DNA of 64,000 nucleotides from Haberlea rhodopensis (lineage: Eukaryota > Streptophyta > Magnoliopsida > Lamiales > Gesneriaceae), in the NCBI GenBank assembly GCA_907163345.1, contig CAJQUN010001286.1, positions 17,568 through 81,567 on the forward strand. The letters are read 5' to 3'. Positions 1-10,475 of the stretch are shown here, one piece after another. A model generated the notes under the pieces. It saw nothing but the letters and a program-made list of their open reading frames with translations, did no database searches and had not been told where the DNA came from. How positions within the stretch are numbered: position 1 is the first letter of the stretch; every line of letters begins with the position of its first letter. The translations under genes and the position numbers were made by a program.

Positions 1-649
1 GATAGTGACTCCGATGAAGAAGAAACCAACCTTTGTCTTATGGCCAAAGACGACATAAATGATGAAGGAGATGAAAGCGATGATGAGGTACCTTCATTTG
101 ATGAATTACTAGATTCTTATCATGAGCTTATAGATGTTCTTGGCAAAACCAAGATGAGTAACAAATTACTCAAACTTGAGGTTGCTAAGAAAGATGAAGA
201 AAATAATTCATTGAAAAATGAATTAGATTCTTTAAAAATATCTTTTTGCAAATTTAGTGAAAGTAGTCTAAAGATGAATGAGTTTCTTGGCTTGCAACGT
301 TGTAGCTTTGATAAAGCCGGGTTAGGCTTTTCAAGCAAATCAAAATCTTTTTCAATCATGTTAGCTAAAGCCAAGCATGATTCTCCTACTTGCAACTATT
401 GTTGTAAAAAATGGGCATACAAGGAACAAATGTAGGTTTGCTAGAATCCAATACCAACCTAGCAAGAGGTGGAAATGGATTGCAAAGGTGCCAATGAAAG
501 CTAACCCTCTAGGACCCAAAAATCAAATGGGTACCAAAGATCCTCCTATTGTAAACTTGTTTTGTAGGGACAACAATGTGATGGAGGATGAAGGCACAAG
601 CAACTCAAAGGAGGAGTTTGTATTATTCACCACTATAGAAGAGGCGTGA
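1..649 (+). pseudogene. Sirevirus gag remnant (frameshifted in the zinc knuckle)
   Basis: The reading frame is open from base 1, so the N-terminus is cut by the window edge. It has an acidic stretch followed by a CLMAKDD motif and then a lysine- and glutamate-rich, probably coiled-coil segment, as in the C-terminal half of plant Copia/Sirevirus gag. A CX2CX4HX4C zinc knuckle can be read at about 388-430 only if the frame changes at the A-run near 406-412. In the upstream frame translation ends at 435; the downstream frame (377-649) continues with a basic WIAKVPMK segment and a short acidic tail to a TGA at 647. The usual protease motif after gag is missing. Gag would form the virus-like particle, but this copy is broken. 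Confidence 0.75.
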
Positions 650-1477
650 GGCATAGGACCAATGACAAGAACGCACTCTTGTCATCAAAGGTAAAATTTA
701 ATTTATACTTTGAAAAGAGCAATTCAAAATTTAATTGGCACAAATTAATTGTGACCAATAAATATGAAGCTCAATATTCATTGGTAGTAAAATGGATAAC
801 CCCTTAGCATATGCACATATAAATTGTTCTATTGCATGATGTATGCTTATCCTTTTATAGTAAGTGCATTGAATTCAAATTTGAATATGATATGTGATAT
901 TATGTGATTAAGCATGCTATAAATGTTTGGATGCTATATCTTTGATATAATACTTTCATGATCTTAATAAATTTATCAAATGTTGGTTTGAGAATTCTAT
1001 TGTGTATTGGGCATGAGTGCATGAACTCTTGGAAGAACATATGCACACATTGCAACATTTAGAATTTATTGTTAATTGCCTTAAACACATGTTTGTGGTT
1101 CATCTCTATGATTTAATCTTATGCTTATTTTATGATTATTACATGCTTGATGAGGAACATGTGTATGTGTTAAAATATGACTATGTGGCAACATATAATT
1201 ATGCTATGTTTATTTAAATTTTGTGCTTTTTGATTATCACAAAAAGGGGGAGAATGTTGTGATAAACTTGAAGTTTAACTTGAAACTTAACTCATGCATA
1301 GTTTAAGGGGGAGAGCTTCTGTATGCATGGTTTGAGGGGAGAGTTGTTTACCTTATGATTTACTTGGTATATTGTATGTGCTATGCAATTGTTAAGGGGG
1401 AGTCATGTTTACTCACATTTCATGCATAATTACATATTCAAGTTTATCAAGTTTTGTGATCATAAAAAAGGGGAGAT
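650..1477 (+). other. Sirevirus 3' non-coding region with multiple polypurine tracts
   Basis: No convincing gene; the 66-codon frame at 1017-1217 is AT-rich and matches nothing I know. Five purine tracts precede the LTR: 1241-1253, 1305-1315, 1334-1343, 1394-1402 and 1464-1476. The last one abuts the LTR and is the expected plus-strand primer. Extra upstream copies are characteristic of Sireviruses. Confidence 0.8.
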
Positions 1478-1655
1478 TGTTGAGCCTTAAACGCGTGGTT
1501 GTGTTTAATGCGTTAATTTATCTCCAGTTTACTTTTGAGTTTTGATGATCAACAAAACTTGTGTGTGTTATACTAATGTGTGTACTTAGTGTGCAGATTA
1601 AGTGATTAAAAGTGGATTGAATTGAAGAAAATCGAGTGTGCACATTCTAGCATGG

Positions 1656-1963
1656 ATCGCCCCAGGCGATGGTGATCATCGCCCCAGGCGATGACAGCCA
1701 GGCGGGGCATCGCCACGCACATCGACAGAGGCGACGCCGAGCCATGCGCGCTGGGGGAGTTCGTCCGAGGCGAGGCGATGATCGCCTGAAGCGATGGACT
1801 GATCGCCTGAGGCGATGGCTGGTTCGTTTGAGGCGATGGAAGATTTTGAACTGCTGAGGCTACGACCTTGATTTAAGCAATTGATCGCCTGAGGCGATCC
1901 GTGTAATCTGCTGACCGTTGGGGCGCGGCGATGCTGATCGCCTGAGGCGATGTCCGAGGCGAT
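1656..1963 (+). promoter_or_regulatory. Palindrome cluster ATCGCCTGAGGCGAT in the Sirevirus LTR
   Basis: About nine copies of a 15-nt interrupted palindrome (ATCGCC-nnn-GGCGAT, some imperfect) have centres near 1663, 1685, 1728, 1767, 1788, 1809, 1830, 1891 and 1944, plus one overlapping near 1956. Spacings are 22, 43, 39, 21, 21, 21, 61 and 53 bp. The region is GC-rich in an AT-rich setting. Palindrome-rich cis-regulatory regions are known from maize Sirevirus LTRs. Confidence 0.85.
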
Positions 1964-2001
1964 GCAGGAGTGATTTCAGCCTTATGTGTAACAACGGCTA
2001 A

Positions 2002-2034
2002 TAGGAGCCTACGGGGCCTCCTACACTATAAATA
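2002..2034 (+). promoter_or_regulatory. Sirevirus LTR core promoter (hairpin plus TATA box)
   Basis: CTATAAATA at 2026-2034 is a strong TATA box about 70 bp downstream of the palindrome cluster. It is preceded by an inverted pair TAGGAG/CTCCTA (about 2002-2023). Confidence 0.65.
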
Positions 2035-2335
2035 TTGATGCTTTGGAGCATTTTGAAGACAAGAAACAAGCCTACAAACTTCTACAAAGCCTTGCATAAT
2101 TCAAATTTATTATGGCATTGCAAACTCCATACATTGTTGTTGTATTGGAGCTTGTAATTGTTTTCTTTTGATTGAGTCTTGTTGTCTTCGTGTGAGTACA
2201 CCGTGAAGGTGTTAGTTGGTTTATTGTAAAGATCCTCCAACACCAAAGCAAGTTGGTAAATTGTAAAGTCGCCAACAAGTAAAGTTGGTGCATGTGTTGT
2301 GGCTATCCTTGGAGCCCTTAAGGCCAAGAAGACTC

Positions 2336-2466
2336 GTGAAGAGTGTTGGTAGCTTGTGAAGAGCTTTGTGTACTCGGGAAGAGTATTGTGCTCGGGAAGA
2401 GCTTTGTGTACTCATGAAGAGTATTGTGCTCGGGAAGAGCTTTGTGTACTCGGGAAGAGTATTGTG
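2336..2466 (+). repeat. Tandem repeat in Sirevirus LTR (R/U5)
   Basis: About three copies of a 38-bp unit, each made of two related halves: CTCGGGAAGAGCTTTGTGTA and CTCGGGAAGAGTATTGTG. It lies downstream of the TATA box, so it is probably transcribed. Confidence 0.75.
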
Positions 2467-2759
2467 TAGTGGCTAACTTGGAGCCATCAAGGCCAAGATC
2501 TTTTGGTCTAGTGGAACCTCGGTTGGAGGTTATCTAACCGGGAAGAGGAGACGTAGTCGATTCATCGCCGAACTTCTATAACAAATCTTTGTGTCTTTTA
2601 TTGCTTTAATTTTCATTACGCATTTATTTACTTATTCTTTTTATTTATCGATTGACGTAAGGCTTCCGCAAGCGCAAACTCTTTTAGTTTTGCAAACTCA
2701 TTTTAAAAAGTTAAAGTAGCAAAGGAATCTCATTCACCCCCCCCTCTTCGATTCCAACA

Positions 2760-3241
2760 TTTCTTTTCAACTTTCTGCCCGTGTCGATCGATCGAGAAGG
2801 ATATTCCGATCGATCGAGAAGTCAAATTCTTTGTTGGCCAAAACCTCTGCCTCGCTCGATCGATCGAGATGCTTGTTCCGATCGATCGAGAGTTCCAGAA
2901 CTCAAATTCTTCATTTATTGGCTTGATTTGATCCTTTTTCTTCCTTGTAGCTCAATTGTTCCATATTCCACCTAAATTCCTGAAACAAGCAAATAAATAC
3001 CAAAAAGCATAACATCTTCACGGAATCTACACGAATATATATACAAATCAAGACCTAAATACGCGTAATAATCAACCCTATCATACCCAACTGAGTTTTC
3101 TCGTGTCAATCGAATACACACAATGGTATGCCACTCACGCCATTCTGTTCATAGACTCCCAAAGAGACATCCATCTATCTCCATCTCATCATCGAAATCT
3201 CATACGATGTGTATCAGCTCCAAATGTAACAACTCGGCTTT
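2760..3241. other. Remnant left of Copia-1, LTR-like, with CGATCGATCG palindromes
   Basis: No gene. Four exact CGATCGATCG cores have centres at 2789.5, 2811.5, 2861.5 and 2883.5 (spacing 22, 50, 22). The first 330 bases resemble the T2 LTR at 53336-53649 (shared CCTGAAA and ACCAAAAAGC segments, ending in ...TATCA near 3091), suggesting an LTR piece in minus orientation. Bases 3092-3241 join the DNA resuming at 11964. The last five (3237-3241, GCTTT) are the left Copia-1 target-site duplication. Confidence 0.55.
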
Positions 3242-4715
3242 TGTAAGGAATCCAACACACAAGTGCGCAGTGGAAATAAAAAAAATGGATTCCTAACCAT
3301 GGAGCTATACAGAGTATTCATATCGGAATGATTAAAGAGTCTCACCCTTGTAGCGTGTTTGATGCAGAATCCTCGTTACAAGACCACGAGTCACAAACGA
3401 AAATTTTCACCTTCGTCCCTACGGTATCCACACGATCAAATCGACAGGGATTGTTCAAGAACAAGTTGCTAGACTTGTTCTTAAAACAAAACTGAACTCT
3501 CGGTACAAAACCGATTAACGACGGCCAATCAAAAAGCTCACAACCCTCGGCGGCGGCGGCGGTGATGCTCGATGAAGGGACGGCCGAGAGCTCTATCCTT
3601 TTGGAGGCTATTAGGTTTTTATGATATGCAGGATTAATTCTTAATTAACCTTGATATCATTTATATATTAGATTTAATTAAAGGTTCAAGACTTTCTTAA
3701 AGCTTCATGTGCCCAAACCCATGATTTAATTAAATCCTTATAATCATGTAATTAAGACTCTTCTTAATTAATTAATTCATCCAATGAATTTAATTCCCCT
3801 TATCGATTTAATATTTTGTGCGACCCGATAGGATCTTGTAATGTTGGCAGTGACATAAAATCTTATTTTATGTCACAAGCAATGAGCGGTATCTAGCAAC
3901 ACATCAAGGCTACCCAAATTACAAGAATGTCATTGACTCGACATAACCTTAGAACTTGTGATAATATTAACCATGTAACTTAATCCCTTTGTCCATGTGT
4001 TTAGATTGAACATGAGTCATGGAATAGTCATACTCGTATATTCAATCTCTAGTTCTTGATCCCCAAGTAGAACGAGAATAAACGAATAAGCTCGATATCA
4101 CATATCGACTCATTCGAGCATGGCCATGCATTTTAGTCTTACTTGATCAAGGGCCCAAACACTTCTCCTGTTATATAGGAGGGACAAATCCTATCTTGAT
4201 CAATCAACATCCCTCTACATAATTCGTAGTGTATCCAATAGTTGCCTTTATAGTTTACCCTGTTACAGGTAACGTTTGACAATATCAAGATACATAACTC
4301 CTTCTGTTGGGATCTCTGATGATCTCAAGTCGTAAGGATTACATACATTATTATCACTATGAGAATTGCTTATGACACTCATATAACTATCCATGTAGCA
4401 TTCTCATGGTGGGTCTGTCCAGTACATTGTTCTCTAACATGTACCCATGTGTTGATTTGATATCCCATATCCATGAATTATTTCATCATCAAAACATACT
4501 AGTCTCAATGCATTATCCTTATTCATGATAATACTTGACTAGGGACAATCTTTAAGAATAATATAATATTATTCTAAGGACATTAACTTATATATCAATT
4601 CATATTGCACATATATTCAAATAAGATATAATAATGATTTGCCATTAATAAAATCATAATACATTGTATGTCATAAACAATCATCTAATGACTTGTCTTA
4701 GGGCATATCCCAACA
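3242..4715 (-). repeat. Copia-1 3' LTR
   Basis: On the minus strand it starts TGTTGGGATATGCCC and ends GGATTCCTTACA; 1474 bp. A TATA box lies within the palindromic CTCCTATATAACAGGAG (minus, about 4166-4182). A (CGG)n run is present near 3548-3561. It lacks the phased palindrome cluster seen in the Gypsy LTRs here. Confidence 0.92.
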
Positions 4716-4730
4716 AATCTCCCACTTGCA
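4716..4730 (-). other. Copia-1 polypurine tract
   Basis: Minus-strand TGCAAGTGGGAGATT directly before the 3' LTR and directly after the pol stop. Confidence 0.85.
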
Positions 4731-5275
4731 CTAAGACCAATCAGACATATACTTAATGCCTAGAGATCTAGTATGACGATCATGCTTCTGCTGTGACAGT
4801 GGCTTCGTCAATGGGTCAGATACATTATCATCTGTTGGTACTTTGCATATCTTTACATCTCCTCTTTCAACGATTTCTCGAATGAAATGAAAGCGCCGAA
4901 GTATGTGCTTGGATCTTTGGTAAGATCTAGGTTCCTTAGCCAATGTGATGGCTCCATTGTTGTCACCATAGAGTTCAATCGGATCTAGAATGCTAGGCAT
5001 CACCCCAAGTTCAGAAATGAACTTCTTGATCCAAACAGCTTCCTTTGCTGCATCTGAGGCAGCAATATACTCAGCTTCAGTTGTAGAATCGGCCACTGTC
5101 TCTTGCTTTGAACTCTTCCAGCTTCCAGCACCTCCATTTAGGAAAAACACATATCCTGATTGCGATCGAAAATCATCTTTGTCGGTTTGGAAACTTGCAT
5201 CAGTGTAACCTATTACATTGAGCTCTTACTCACCTCCATAAATCAAGAATGTATCCTTAGTTCTTCTCAAGTACT
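4731..5275 (-). pseudogene. Copia-1 RNase H domain
   Basis: The C-terminal pol segment carries the Copia RNase H signature: SKQETVADSTTEAEYIAASD, then a DNNGAI block and a basic RSKHILRRFHFIRE segment, ending GIKYMSDWS just before the polypurine tract. The 139-codon stretch 4731-5150 is open. Upstream, at about 5200-5330, it is cut off from the RT by a stop in the segment that reads ...LSS in place of a conserved GGEEELN region and by a frameshift near 5330. RNase H removes the RNA strand during reverse transcription; this copy is inactive as part of a broken polyprotein. Confidence 0.9.
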
Positions 5276-6664
5276 TCAGGATATTCTTGACTGCAATCCA
5301 GTGACATTCACCTGGATCAACTGATATCTGCTCGTCATGCTCAAAGCATACGAGACATCGGGACGAGTACATATCATGGCATACATGATAGATCCAATAG
5401 CTGACGCATATGGAATCTTACTCATGCGTTGTCTGTCATCTAGTGTTGAAGGACACTGATCCTTCGAGAGATGTATCCCATGTGTCATAGGCACGAATCC
5501 TTTCTTTGATTCTTGCATGCTAAACCGTTTTAGCACTTTGTCCATGTATGTACTTTGACTTAGGCCAAGTAATCTTCTCGATCTATCTCTATAGATCTTG
5601 ATTCCTAATACATAGGTGGCTTCACCCAAGTCTTTCATAGAAAAGCAATTCCCTAGCCAAATCTTTACAAATTGTAAGGCAGGGATATCATTCCCAATTA
5701 GAAGTATGTCATCTACATACAATATTAGGAAGATAATTATGCTCCCACTGACCTTCTTGTAGACACAAGGTTCATCTACGTTTTTGATGAAACCAAACTC
5801 TTTGAATGCATCATCAAAACGAAGATTCCAACTCCGAGAAGCTTGCTTCAATCCATAAATGGATCGTTGTAGCTTGCATATCTTTCCAGCATCCTATGGA
5901 TCGACAAAACCCTCGGGATGTGTCATGTACACATCTTCAAGCAGATTTCCATTAAGGAATGCTGTTTTGACATCCATCTGCCAGATTTCATAATCATGAA
6001 ATGCAGCTATTGCAAGTAAGATCCTAATGGATTTAACCATGGCAACTGGTGAAAAAGTTTCATCATAGTCAATACCATAAATTTGTTTGAAACCTTTTGC
6101 TACCAGTCGACCTTTAAAGGTTTGTACATTACCATCCATATCGGTCTTCTTCTTAAAAATCCATTTGCACCCTATGGGTCTCACCCCTTCAGGTGGGTCA
6201 ACCAAAGTCCATACTTGGTTTGCATACATGGATTCCATCTCAGATTTCATGGCCTCTTGCCATTTCTCAGAATCAGTGCCCATTATAGCTTCTTGATAAG
6301 ATGACGGCTCATCCTCATCAATAAGTAGTAAGTCACCTTGTTGAGTCACAAGAAATCCATATCTCTGTGGCTCCCGGTGTTCTCTTACAGACCTACGCTG
6401 GGCTTGTGTCTCTTGAGCAGGCACTTCATCCACAACAGCTTGTGGTGACTGCTCTGTTTCCATCTCAATATCATGTTCAGTGTTTTCTTGTTGTTGAACT
6501 TCACTAAGTTCTATATGTCTCCCACTGGTTTTTCTAGAAATAAATTCTTTTTCAAGAAAGACACCAGCCCGAGCAACAACAACTTTGTTCTCGGTGGGAT
6601 AATAGAAATAGTATCCTTTCGTTAGGATACCCCACAAATAAACACTTATCAGATTTGGGTCCAA
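5276..6664 (-). pseudogene. Copia-1 reverse transcriptase
   Basis: Two open pieces. The first, 5894-6664, holds the end of the integrase linker (SVREHREPQRYGFL) and the RT N-terminus (CKWIFKKKTDMDG, GRLVAKGF, DETFSPVA, WQMDVKTAFLNG). The second, 5276-5851, holds KQASRSWN, the catalytic LYVDDILLIGND and GLSQSTYMDKVLKRF. A nonsense codon at about 5892-5894 after EGFVDP separates them, and a frameshift near 5330 ends the second. The order and motifs are those of plant Copia RT, which makes element cDNA in the cytoplasmic particle. Confidence 0.92.
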
Positions 6665-7319
6665 GTTTGTTAGAGGCGTGACGTCTCACCAAAGCCACAC
6701 AACCCCAAATCTTCATAAAAGACATACTAGGACGTTTCCCAGTCCATATCTCATATGGTGTCTTTTCAACTGATTTAGATGGAACACGATTCAGTATGAA
6801 TATTGCTGTTTCTAAAGCATGTCCCCAAAAGGATATCGGAAGATCTGCATGACTCATCATTGATCGAACCATGTCCAACAAGGTTCGATTCCTCCTTTCG
6901 GATACACCATTCCATTGTGGAGTATACGGAGGAGTGAGTTGTGGGATTATCCCACACTCCTTTAGATAGTCACGAAACTATTGGCTTAGGTATTCACCTC
7001 CTCAATCTGATCGGAGGATTTTGATACTTTTACCAAGTTGGTTTTGTACTTCATTCTTGAAATCCTTGAACTTTTCAAAGGTTTCATGTTTATGTTTCAT
7101 TAGGTACACATACCCATATCTACTGAAGTCATCAGTAAATGTAACGAAGTAATGAAAACCACCTCTAGCATGTGTGCTTATTGGCCCACATACATCACTA
7201 TGTATGAGACTCAATAAATCATTTGTCCTTTCAACATGTCCCTTGAAAGGAGCTTTAGTCATCTTGCCCATTAAACAAGATTCACATGTTTCATATGATT
7301 CAAAATCAAATGAATCCAA
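6552..7319 (-). pseudogene. Copia-1 integrase
   Basis: The zinc-binding part and core are recognisable: SCLMGKMTKAPF, then SDVCGPIST with the first catalytic Asp, a second Asp block at ILRSD, then PQWNGVSERRNRTLLDMVRSMM with the catalytic Glu, and SFWGHALETA. Stops interrupt the frame right after ILRSD (near 7001) and a few codons on (near 6978). The open pieces are 7002-7319 and 6552-6881. Integrase would join the cDNA to host DNA. Confidence 0.9.
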
Positions 7320-8679
7320 TACTCAATCCTTATGAAGTTTTGATATGCGATTCTCGTTTATATGGCCCAAGCGACAATGCCAGAGATAAGTTGGATTAGA
7401 ATCATAATTCTTAATCCTTTTAGTATTTATGTTATAGACAGGCATATCAAGATTTAATACATAAAGACCATTAATCATTTGTGCACTAGCATAAAACATA
7501 TCATTTAAATAAATGGAGCAACAATTGTCCTTTATAATAAATGAAAATCCAAACTTGTCCAAACAAGAAATAGAGATAATGTTTCTAGTAATTGAAGGCA
7601 CAAAATAACAGTCTTTTAAATCTAAAGATAAACCGGAAGGCAAAGACAATGAATAATCTCCTATAGCTAATGCAGCAACTCTTGCACCATTTCCTACTCG
7701 GAGATCTACTTCGCCTTTTGCCAATGTCCTACTCCTTTTAAGATCCTGCACATTAGCACAAATGTGAGATCCACATCCAGTATCTAATACCCATGATGAA
7801 GAAGTAGATAAATTGACTTCTATAACAAAAATACCTGAAGTGGAACTCACACTTCCCTTCGTCTTCTTAAGATCCTCCAGATAAACTTTGCAATTTCTTT
7901 TCCAATGTCCGGTCTCACCGCAATGGAAACAGCTCCCCTCTTTTGCCACTCCTCCCTTTGGCTTAAGTGCAGCATCATGAGGCTTAGATTTGACAAAGAC
8001 TTTCTTGTTCTTCTTTAAGCCTTTTGCTTTAGCCCTTCCCTTGCTCTTATTCACAATAAGAACATTTGTAGGCTTAGACTTCTTGCTGTTAGCTTCAAAA
8101 GTTCTCAGCATGCCAAGCAACTGTGGTAGAGTCTTTTCAATTTCAATCATATTGTAATTCAAGACATATTGACTGAAGCTTTCAGGCAACGATTGTAAGA
8201 TCACGTCAGTGGCCACTTCTTGGTCCAAAGGAAAACCCAGCTTCTCCAGATTCTCAATGTACCCAATCATCTTGAGTACATGAGTTCCAACTAGACTTCC
8301 TTCTACCATTCTACACTGGAATAACGCTTTGGAGACGTCATACCTCTCTTGTCTTGCTTGTTGTTGGTACAGTTGCTTTAGATGCTCGATCATATCGAAC
8401 GCCTCAATTTCCTCATGTTGCTTCTGAAGCTCAGAGTTCATGGTGGCAAGCATAAGGCACCCAACATCAAGTGCGTCATTTTGATGCTTCTTGTAAGCAT
8501 CTTTATCGGCTTTAGCAGCCGTCAAGGGAGGTTCCTCAGCAGGTAAGGTATTGCTTCTTTTCTTGTTTGAGGACAATCCTCAAATTCCTATACCAGTCTA
8601 GGAAATTTGTCCCAATAAGTTTGTCCTTCTCAAGGACCGATCGTAATGATAGTGTGCTTGTAACGTTGTTGGTTGCCAT
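7320..8679 (-). pseudogene. Copia-1 gag, protease and GAG-pre-integrase region
   Basis: The gag start codon is at 8679 (MATNNVTS), shared with Copia-2 at 60884. The first 35 codons are separated by a small frameshift (about 8540-8577) from the long open stretch 7323-8576. That stretch holds a UBN2-like gag domain (ALFQCRMVEGSLVGTHVLKM), a basic KSKGRAKAKG region, a zinc knuckle CFHCGETGHWKRNC near 7885-7926, the protease motif WVLDTGCGSHIC near 7755-7790, and the GAG-pre-integrase motif LWHCRLGHINENRISKL. It stops at a TGA (7320-7322) where Copia-2 has Gly, so one nonsense change separates it from the integrase. Confidence 0.9.
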
Positions 8680-9769
8680 GGATATCTACAATATAAATAT
8701 GCAAAATAATTTTATGATTTTAATCATTTAATATGGTCTTATATTAAATGACACTCCCACTATTTTGTTTAAAATTATCAACCCTCGAAAACTTTAGTGG
8801 GCCAAGATCCATATTTCACTTAATCTTGAGTTAGCTTTGGCTAATAGCCCAAGACTCGGTTATTTAGGTAGACAACTCTTTGTCAATTACAATCACATGC
8901 AATTCTTGGATGGTTGGACGAACAACGCTTTGTTCAAATTCATCTAATGAATTATTTTCCAACCCCATGCCTCTAGGTTCCCAATCCTATTGAGATAACG
9001 CTAGTTAAGTCGAACCCAATTTTAAAATAACACGGATATCACTTTTGTCCTTTCACGTCTTACTAAGATTGTCACGGTGCTTTGCTTTGGCAAACCCACA
9101 CATGTTCAATCGAAGTCTTGACGAGTATTTTTAATTGGAAGGCATCTTGAAACTTAATATTATAAGAGGGATTTATTGATCTCATGATTTTATTAATATT
9201 GAAAATATGTCTGGTACATATATGAATATATACATATCTACATATATATATATATCAAGCATCAATATTAAATAAAACAGTAAACATGCATCTCATACAT
9301 CAACATAAAGAAAGTGTGACATGGTTATAGCCCCAACTAAAGATTTCTCAAGCCAATGAGAAAATCTAAAAGGTCAACCTAAGGGTAACTTCTCCAAGCA
9401 CCTCTTTGGCTCCCTTTTGTGAATGGCCTTCTCATCCCGGCACCATGGTCCATCTTCATTGATCTCCATCAATAAAACTCTAACTAAACTATATACCAAT
9501 TACATGATTTAGAGAATTCCTCGAGTTACATTCGAGAGAGAGCATAGGGGAGGGAATACATTCAGAAAAATATAGAAGGCACGACTCGCAGGCCGTATTA
9601 AATTACAAACATTCGCAAACTCCTATCTAATAGGGCATATGACTATAACCATGCACCATGCTCAAACAAACACATAAAACATGCTATAACATTTTATTAA
9701 TTAAATTCTAAACATTTTAAAATTTAATTCTATTTAAAACTGTAAAATAAAATTTTATGAAAATTATCG
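8680..9769 (-). other. Copia-1 untranslated leader, gag-proximal half
   Basis: About 1.1 kb without a convincing ORF, between the gag start and the telo-box hairpin region. It aligns by eye with 60885-61960 of Copia-2 (shared GTGGGCCAAGATCCATATTT and CATCCCGGCAC blocks), so it is a conserved long leader. Confidence 0.75.
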
Positions 9770-10462
9770 TACGCTCGGGACATCACATGCCACGAATACT
9801 TGGCGCGTCACAAGCCATGGACCATAAGGGCTCCAAGACCATAACCACACGGCTGGACCATGCATGAGCCTAGGGTTCGAAACCCTAGCCCAAGTCACGG
9901 TCCATAGCCGTGTGTTCAAGCGGCGGCCGCTAGGGTTCGAAACCCTAGCCGTCTCATTCTTTCCATGCACGATTCATGACGGTGACGGCTCGACCATCTC
10001 GAGCCAAGGGGTTCGAAAACCCTAGCTCTCATGTGGAGGTAGCCGCCAACATGCATGATTTCGTGAACCATGGTCCGAACTTTCAATACGCCGCCACGAT
10101 TTTAATCGATCCAAAAGGGTTCTAAACCCTAGCCATGTTTCGACACCTCCATGCACAACCATGAGCCACAATGGCTAGACCATCTCGAGCCAAGGGTTCG
10201 AAAAACCCTAGCCCTCATGTGGCAGCCGTGGGTCATTTGTGATGGTGGTGGCCGAACCATCATGTGCCAAGGTTTGATTTTTCGCCTTCTTGTATCATAT
10301 ACAATAATTCACCAATTTATATCAAATACAATTATACGATGATTTTCACAAACTCGATTTATTCCATATCATATATGAATTATACAGCTTTAAAGCATGC
10401 AATATAATTCTAAATATGATTAAACGATTAACCACATAATTCTGATATGAGCTTTCTACACG
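9770..10462 (-). repeat. Copia-1 leader with telo-box hairpins (CTAGGGTTCGAAACCCTAG)
   Basis: Five copies of an inverted repeat with 5-8 bp stems around a TTCGAA-like centre: 9870-9888, 9930-9948, 10008-10025, 10116-10132 and 10193-10211. Each contains AAACCCTA, the plant telo-box. They sit in GC-rich, CGGCCG-containing DNA. The 68-codon frame at 9764-9970 crosses them but resembles no protein. Confidence 0.8.
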
Positions 10463-10475
10463 GCTCTGATACCGC
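10463..10475 (-). other. Copia-1 primer-binding site (initiator tRNA-Met)
   Basis: The reverse complement reads CGGTATCAGAGCC next to the 5' LTR, one base off the standard TGGTATCAGAGC. Confidence 0.85.

Larger units (their letters stand above)
1..2759 (+). mobile_element. Sirevirus-type Copia retrotransposon, 3' part, internally deleted
   Basis: A gag remnant (1-649) is followed directly by a non-coding 3' region with several polypurine tracts and then a 1.28 kb LTR. Repeated AAAGGGGGAGA-type tracts before the 3' LTR are a known hallmark of the Sirevirus lineage. No protease, integrase, reverse transcriptase or RNase H is seen between gag and the 3' region, so pol has been deleted and this copy must be non-autonomous. 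The 5' LTR lies outside the window or is lost, so no target-site duplication can be checked. Confidence 0.85.
1478..2759 (+). repeat. Sirevirus 3' LTR
   Basis: Begins TGTTGAGCC directly after the purine tract and ends ATTCCAACA after a C-rich run (2736-2745), giving TGTTG...CAACA inverted ends. Length is 1282 bp. It holds a palindrome cluster (1656-1963), a TATA box (2026-2034) and a tandem repeat (2336-2466). Confidence 0.85.

Noticed and set aside
1017..1217. Possible small gene in the Sirevirus 3' region
   Set aside because: AT-rich, no recognisable domain, and placed in the known non-coding zone before the polypurine tracts.
9764..9970. Possible leader peptide in Copia-1
   Set aside because: No homology; the frame is not kept in Copia-2 and consists of telo-box hairpin sequence.
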